The notes under the pieces: generated by a model | The model's input: the letters and a program-made list of their open reading frames with translations, nothing else | The model's database searches: none | What the model was told of the DNA's origin: nothing | Made by a program: the position numbers and the translations under genes | Shown here: positions 50,791 to 54,927 of the stretch, piece after piece | How the letters are laid out: each line of letters starts with the position of its first letter | Numbering within the stretch: position 1 is the first letter of the stretch | Source: Pseudomonas sp. UBA4194 | GTDB lineage: Bacteria; Pseudomonadota; Gammaproteobacteria; Pseudomonadales; Pseudomonadaceae | Direction of reading: 5' to 3' | NCBI RefSeq assembly: GCF_002379585.1 | Contig: NZ_DFUE01000077.1 | Coordinates: 1-54,927, forward strand | DNA: 54,927 nucleotides

Positions 50791-50841
50791 ACAGGTGTCT
50801 CCCAAAAAGTGTCGCCCTACCCCGTCCAGGGCGACACCTGT
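50791..50841. promoter_or_regulatory. Enhancer (UAS) candidate: three GGTGTC-type sites in nested inverted repeats
   Basis: The motif GGTGTC-k-CCC occurs in three versions, two direct and one inverted. ACAGGTGTC (50791-50799) pairs with GACACCTGT (50833-50841), and TGTCGCCCT (50810-50818) with AGGGCGACA (50828-50836). It lies between the two sigma-54 promoters, about 140 and 75 bases from them, as expected for an activator-binding site. The other bases of the 402-base spacer show no gene. Confidence 0.65.
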
Positions 50842-50912
50842 CGAACAGTGCTACCGCCGCCACGTAACAGTGAGGCCACGGCCCAGAGGGTTCGCTCGAG
50901 GGTTTTGGGCGT

Positions 50913-50928
50913 TGGCACCGCTCTTGCT
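50913..50928 (+). promoter_or_regulatory. Sigma-54 (-24/-12) promoter of the thiolase operon
   Basis: TGGCACCGCTCTTGCT matches TGGCAC-N5-TTGC with correct GG/GC spacing. The thiolase ATG is 40 bases downstream. Confidence 0.85.
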
Positions 50929-50967
50929 ACCGACCCTTGCAAACAACATCAAACGAGGAAACACCTC

Positions 50968-52137
50968 ATGGCATCGCCTGTCATTACCGGTTGGTATCAC
51001 TCCCCTTTCGGCAAGTTCGACCAGCTCGATCCGGAACAGATGATGGCCGATGCCGCCCTCGGCGCCTTGCAGCACGCCGACATCGCCCCCGAACAGATCG
51101 ATTCGGTACACGTAGGCCATTTCAACGCCGGTTTCCTCTACCAGGATTTTCCGTCGGCGCTTCTGGCCAACCATATTCCGGCCCTGCGCTTCACCCCCTC
51201 GGTGCGTGTCGAAAACGCCTGCTCGACAGGCTCTGCCGCCATCCATTCGGCGCTGCAAGCGGTGCTCAGCGGCCAGTCCAGGCATGCCCTGGTGGTGGGC
51301 TTCGAGAAAATGAACACACTGCCCACCGCGCAGGTGGGTAAGATTCTGCTCAAGTGCTGCTACGCCAAGGAAGAAGCCGACATCGAGGGCGGATTCGCCG
51401 GGGTTTTCGGCACCATTGCACAGACCTATTTCGACCGCTATGGCGACCAGTCCGACGCACTGGCCATGATCGCCGCGAAGAACCACGCCAACGGCACCCT
51501 GAACCCCTACGCGCACATGCGTCGCGACTTCGGCTATGACTTCTGCCGGCAGCCGTCGGAGAAGAATCCCTTCGTCGCCGGCCCGCTCAAACGCACGGAT
51601 TGCTCGCTGATCACCGACGGCTCGGCGGCACTGGTGATCAGCCGGGACGACCTGGTGGGCGGTCGTGCTCATGCCGTGCGCTTTCGCGCGGCGGTGCAGG
51701 TCAACGACTACCTGCCACTGTCACGCCGTGACCCTACCGTGTTCGAAGGCGCGGCCCGTGCCTGGCAGCAAGCGCTGGGCCAGGCCGAACTAGGCCTGGA
51801 TGACCTGTCGCTGGTGGAAACCCACGACTGCTTCACCATTGCCGAACTGCTCGAATACGAGGCCATGGGCCTGGCAGAACGCGGCCAGGGCGCAAGGGTC
51901 ATCCACGAGGGCATCAGCCGCAAGGACGGCCGCTTGCCGATCAACCCGTCAGGGGGGCTCAAGTCCAAGGGCCACCCGATCGGGGCCACAGGCGTGTCGA
52001 TGCACGTCATGGCGGCGATGCAGCTCAGCGGTCAGGCCGGCGAAATGCAGCTGGCCAAGGCCGACCGCGCTGGGGTGTTCAACATGGGTGGCGCGGCGGT
52101 GACCAACTACGTGAGCATTCTGGAGCGCGCGCAATGA
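50968..52137 (+). CDS. Thiolase-family acyltransferase (SCP2/DitF-like)
   Basis: A 389-residue thiolase homologue. The nucleophilic cysteine is C85 in ENACSTGSAA and the catalytic histidine H336 in GHPIGATG. The C-terminal Cys-x-Gly motif that carries the second catalytic cysteine in classical thiolases reads NMGG (residues 372-375). This pattern is known in SCP2-type thiolases. It would cleave a beta-ketoacyl-CoA, possibly a branched or cyclic one. ATG 50968 follows GAGGAAA. It is followed by the CoA ligase with an ATGA overlap. Confidence 0.88.
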   Translation: MASPVITGWYHSPFGKFDQLDPEQMMADAALGALQHADIAPEQIDSVHVGHFNAGFLYQDFPSALLANHIPALRFTPSVRVENACSTGSAAIHSALQAVLSGQSRHALVVGFEKMNTLPTAQVGKILLKCCYAKEEADIEGGFAGVFGTIAQTYFDRYGDQSDALAMIAAKNHANGTLNPYAHMRRDFGYDFCRQPSEKNPFVAGPLKRTDCSLITDGSAALVISRDDLVGGRAHAVRFRAAVQVNDYLPLSRRDPTVFEGAARAWQQALGQAELGLDDLSLVETHDCFTIAELLEYEAMGLAERGQGARVIHEGISRKDGRLPINPSGGLKSKGHPIGATGVSMHVMAAMQLSGQAGEMQLAKADRAGVFNMGGAAVTNYVSILERAQ

Positions 52138-53708
52138 TCGGCATCGACAACGTGATGAACCTGGGTGAGATGCTCAACCAGATCGCGCGCCGCTACCCGG
52201 AGGCGCCGGGCTTCATTCGCGGTGACCGGGTGCACAGCTGGCAGGAGATCTCCCGGCGGGTGGACAGCGTGGCGTCGGCGCTGCGTGCCCGAGGGCTGGT
52301 CAAAGGCGACCGCCTGCTGGTGCATTCGCGCAACAACCTGGAGCTGTTCGAGAGCGCCTGGGTGGCCTTTCGTCTGGGCGTGGTGTGGGTACCGACCAAC
52401 GTGCGCATCACCCCGCCGGAAGCCGCCTACCTGGGCAGCTCCAGCGGTGCAGTGGCGATGCTGTATGACCAGGGTCTGGCCCACTACGTGGACGCCGTGC
52501 GCGAGGCGTCGCCGGCCTTGCAACAGGTGATTGCGATTGGCGAGCCGCGCGAGGGCGAGCTGGGTTACGGGCAACTGCTGGACGAAGGCGCTGCGCACTA
52601 CAAGGCTTTCAAGCCTGCCGAAGTGACCTATCACGACCCGCTGTGGTTCTTCTACACCTCCGGCACCACCGGCCACCCCAAGGCCGGCGTACTCAGCCAC
52701 GGGCAGATGGCATTCGTGATCAACAACCACATTGCCGACCTGATGCCCGGCCTGAGCCAGCATTCGCGCTCGCTGGTACTGGCGCCGCTGTCCCACGGCG
52801 CCGGTATCCATGCCCTGGTCAACGTCGCCCGCGGCGCCGCGTGCGTGCTGCCTGCCGGTGACAAGCTCGATTGCGACGAAGCCTGGCGGCTAGTGGCCGA
52901 GCATCGGGTCGACAATCTGTTCACCGTGCCCACCATCGTCAAGATGCTCACCGAGGACCCGGCCGTCGATCGTCACGATCACAGCAGCCTGCGCCACGTG
53001 ATCTACGCCGGCGCGCCCATGTACCGCGCCGACCAATGCCACGCCTTGCGCAAGCTGGGCAAGGTGCTGGTGCAGTATTACGGCCTGGGCGAGGTGACCG
53101 GCAACATCACCGTATTGCCCGCCGATTGCCACGACGCCGAGGAATCGTTCGCCAAGGTTGGCAGTTGCGGCTATCCGCGCACCGGCATGCAGGTGGCCAT
53201 CCTCGACGACGCCGGCAACGAGCTGGACACCGGCGTCGACGGTGAAATCTGCGTGCGGGGCCCGGCCGTATTCAGCGGTTATTACAACAACCCCCAGGCC
53301 AACGCCAGTTGCTTCAAGTTCGGCTGGTTTCACACCGGCGACCTGGGCCATGTCGATGAACAGGGCTACCTGTTCATCACCGGGCGCGCGTCGGACATGT
53401 ACATTTCCGGCGGTTCCAACGTCTACCCGCGGGAGGTCGAGGAAGCGCTGCTCACCCATCCTGCGGTCAACGAAGTGGCCGTGCTGGGCCTGCCCGACGA
53501 GAAATGGGGGGAATGTGGCTGCGCGGTGATCGTTACCACGGCAGAAGTCAGCGACGAGCAGTTGCTGGCCCATCTGGAACCGCGCATCGCTCGCTACAAA
53601 TGGCCCAAGCGCTTCGTGCGCTGGAGCGAGATGCCCAAGTCGGGGTACGGCAAGATCGTCAAGAAACAGATCCGCACACTGCTCCAAGAGCGCGAGGAGT
53701 TAGCCTGA
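52134..53708 (+). CDS. Acyl-CoA synthetase (AMP-dependent ligase)
   Basis: A 524-residue ANL-family enzyme that activates a carboxylic acid to its CoA thioester via an acyl-adenylate. P-loop YTSGTTGHPKAG near residue 174, A5 motif YYGLGEVTGN, hinge region near FITGRASDMYISGGSNVYPREVEE, and catalytic lysine near residue 505 in SGYGKIVKK. The fatty-acid/aromatic substrate cannot be predicted. It lies between the thiolase and two DUF296 genes in one operon. Confidence 0.92.
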   Translation: MIGIDNVMNLGEMLNQIARRYPEAPGFIRGDRVHSWQEISRRVDSVASALRARGLVKGDRLLVHSRNNLELFESAWVAFRLGVVWVPTNVRITPPEAAYLGSSSGAVAMLYDQGLAHYVDAVREASPALQQVIAIGEPREGELGYGQLLDEGAAHYKAFKPAEVTYHDPLWFFYTSGTTGHPKAGVLSHGQMAFVINNHIADLMPGLSQHSRSLVLAPLSHGAGIHALVNVARGAACVLPAGDKLDCDEAWRLVAEHRVDNLFTVPTIVKMLTEDPAVDRHDHSSLRHVIYAGAPMYRADQCHALRKLGKVLVQYYGLGEVTGNITVLPADCHDAEESFAKVGSCGYPRTGMQVAILDDAGNELDTGVDGEICVRGPAVFSGYYNNPQANASCFKFGWFHTGDLGHVDEQGYLFITGRASDMYISGGSNVYPREVEEALLTHPAVNEVAVLGLPDEKWGECGCAVIVTTAEVSDEQLLAHLEPRIARYKWPKRFVRWSEMPKSGYGKIVKKQIRTLLQEREELA

Positions 53709-54259
53709 TGATTCCACATTTCGAACAGCGCGACGGCGTCCGCGTTTTCATTCATGGCGGCGTACCCCAGGCGCCACGTCGGCTGGACCTGGAAGTGGCC
53801 AATGGCGAGGAACTGCGCATTGTCCTGCCGCTGGCCAGCAACGTCAGCGAGGGGTTGCTGACGGCGCTCAAGGGGCGGCGCTATGGCAGTGCCGTGGGCC
53901 GCATCCTGTGCGGTGGTGCGGCGCACTTGAGCTATCACCGCATGGTGGTGACCGAGAATGCCGAGCGACCTTACGACTACGGTGCCCCCGTGGTACTGGA
54001 CGGCTACATCACCTTCATCAGCGGCGCCATCACGGTGGGCAAGGACGCTCAGGGTGAGCCCCTGTTGCACTGCCACGCCGGCTTCCTGGACCGCGATGGG
54101 CGCCAGCACGGCGGCCATCTGGTCCTGAACAAACTGGTGGTGGGCAGCGAGAACCTGGTGATCCGCCTGTGCCTGTTCGACCAGGTCGCCTACCAGGCGC
54201 AGCCCGACGGTGAAACCCACTTCAATCTGCTCCACCCGGTACATCAGGAGGCTTCATGA
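53708..54259 (+). CDS. DUF296/PPC-domain protein, larger, with His metal-site motif
   Basis: A 183-residue protein of the plant-and-prokaryote-conserved (PPC, DUF296) fold. It has the HxH-type segment LLHCHAGFLDRDG followed by QHGGHLV, the putative metal site of this family. It begins one base inside the CoA ligase stop (TGATG) and overlaps the next gene by four bases. Bacterial PPC proteins lack an established function; tight coupling here suggests a role in the pathway. Confidence 0.85.
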   Translation: MIPHFEQRDGVRVFIHGGVPQAPRRLDLEVANGEELRIVLPLASNVSEGLLTALKGRRYGSAVGRILCGGAAHLSYHRMVVTENAERPYDYGAPVVLDGYITFISGAITVGKDAQGEPLLHCHAGFLDRDGRQHGGHLVLNKLVVGSENLVIRLCLFDQVAYQAQPDGETHFNLLHPVHQEAS

Positions 54260-54666
54260 GCGACGCGGCAGTGATCGAACCCAGTGTGCAGGATTCAGTG
54301 GTGCAGAGCGGCCGGCTGGGCCGCCTGGTGATTGCCCGGCTCAAACCCAACGAGGACATCATCGAGAGCGCCGAAGCGTTGTGCAGCAGCTATGGCATTC
54401 ATCTGGCGGTGATTCGTGGCGGGCTCGGCAGCTTGATCGATGCGCAGCTCAACTACCTGGGGCGCCATGGCATGAAGACCATCGATGTGCCGGGGCCAGG
54501 GGTGGAGATTCTAAGCATCAGTGGCGAGATCGCCACCGGGCAGAGTCGATTGCAGGCGGTGGTGGCGGACGCCGATGGCAATATATTCGCCGGGCGGCTG
54601 GAGCGAGGGAGGAATTTGTCGTTCATCACGGTGGAGATGACGTTGCAGGAGTGGTTGCCGGATTGA
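54256..54666 (+). CDS. DUF296/PPC-domain protein, smaller, without the His motif
   Basis: A 136-residue paralogue of the preceding protein: SGRLGRLVIARLKPNEDI start, AVIRGGLGSL and IDVPGPGVEILSISGEIA match the PPC fold. The His-x-His segment is replaced by QAVVADADGN, so it probably lacks metal. The pair may form a heteromer. It is the last gene of the operon; a family D repeat follows. Confidence 0.83.
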   Translation: MSDAAVIEPSVQDSVVQSGRLGRLVIARLKPNEDIIESAEALCSSYGIHLAVIRGGLGSLIDAQLNYLGRHGMKTIDVPGPGVEILSISGEIATGQSRLQAVVADADGNIFAGRLERGRNLSFITVEMTLQEWLPD

Positions 54667-54692
54667 GGGTGGGGTGTGGCTGGGAGCTGAGA

Positions 54693-54746
54693 TTTGTGGT
54701 GGATGGTCCCCTCACCCCAGCCCTCTCCCTGGGGGAGAGGGAGCTA
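54693..54746. repeat. Family D repeat copy
   Basis: GGATGGTCCCCTCACCCCAGCC...CCCTCTCCC/GGGAGAGGG hairpin between the convergent PPC gene and HAD gene. Confidence 0.85.
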
Positions 54747-54781
54747 AAAGCAGATGGTGCGAATTCGGGTGATCGGCGCCC

Positions 54782-54927
54782 TTACCCTCGCAACGAAATC
54801 TCTTTCCACCCTCGCCGCTTCGCTTCTTCCTGCAACCGCGGATCAGGGTCCACCACCACCGGGTTGGCCACCTGCTCCAGCAGCGGCAAATCATTCATCG
54901 AGTCGCTGTAGAAGTAGCTGTCCTGCA
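54782..54927 (-). CDS. HAD-superfamily phosphatase (SerB-like), C-terminal fragment
   Basis: The window end cuts a minus-strand gene. The visible C-terminal 47 residues read SYFYSDSMNDLPLLEQ, which is HAD motif IV with the D-x(3)-D metal aspartates, then ANPVVVDPDPRL and the end GWKEISLRG with TAA at 54782-54784. This is the ending typical of HAD-IB family hydrolases. The catalytic N-terminus is outside the window. Confidence 0.85.
   Translation of the reverse strand, partial: QDSYFYSDSMNDLPLLEQVANPVVVDPDPRLQEEAKRRGWKEISLRG

Overview
The window is a GC-rich stretch of a Pseudomonas chromosome, most like the P. putida/P. fluorescens lineages. The evidence is the nic-type nicotinate genes, the cytochrome c-linked urate oxidase PuuD, the split-pqiA pqi operon, LigD, and four families of short palindromic repeats in nearly every spacer. 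I see no rRNA, tRNA, CRISPR array, phage or transposase gene.

Layout. 0-5.2 kb: tail of a GntR regulator, an EgtB-EgtD fusion for ergothioneine synthesis, then ligD. 5.4-13.6 kb: a complete urate-to-glyoxylate pathway (hiuH divergent from puuE-uraD-alc-allA-puuD) with a nucleobase permease and a Tsx-like outer-membrane channel. 13.7-19.1 kb: a PLP aminotransferase, pqiA/A/B/C and a stand-alone response regulator. 19.3-39.3 kb: nicotinate catabolism (nicB, nicA, nicR, nicX on minus; nicC, nicD, nicE, nicF, nicT on plus). 39.6-43.4 kb: an EAL phosphodiesterase, a soluble PAS chemoreceptor and an AEC permease. 43.8-54.7 kb: a second catabolic island with a TRAP transporter, two SDRs, a thiolase, a CoA ligase, two DUF296/PPC proteins, a sigma-54 activator and a LysR regulator. 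The window ends inside a HAD phosphatase.

The most notable part is 25.7-34.1 kb, between nicX and nicC. It holds an ABC importer, a NadC (quinolinate phosphoribosyltransferase) paralogue, a single protein fusing PhnN (ribose 1,5-bisphosphate phosphokinase) to an AMP-phosphorylase-type nucleotide phosphorylase, and a degenerate glutamate-5-kinase-like protein. I infer a PRPP-recycling route that decarboxylates quinolinate to nicotinate. NadC would make nicotinate mononucleotide from quinolinate and PRPP. The phosphorylase half would release nicotinate and ribose 1,5-bisphosphate, and the PhnN half would regenerate PRPP. The surrounding nic genes would then take nicotinate to fumarate. A shared motif containing ATACGCT lies upstream of nicX, of nicC and of the importer operon, which suggests one regulon, probably under NicR. 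The individual protein families are recognised from sequence; the cycle is inference.

The 44-54 kb island carries two near-consensus sigma-54 promoters facing apart around a cluster of GGTGTC-type repeats. These fit the nearby sigma-54 activator, which has no sensory domain. Its substrate cannot be read from the sequence, but it is probably a carboxylic acid imported by TRAP, activated to a CoA thioester, oxidised and cleaved by the thiolase.
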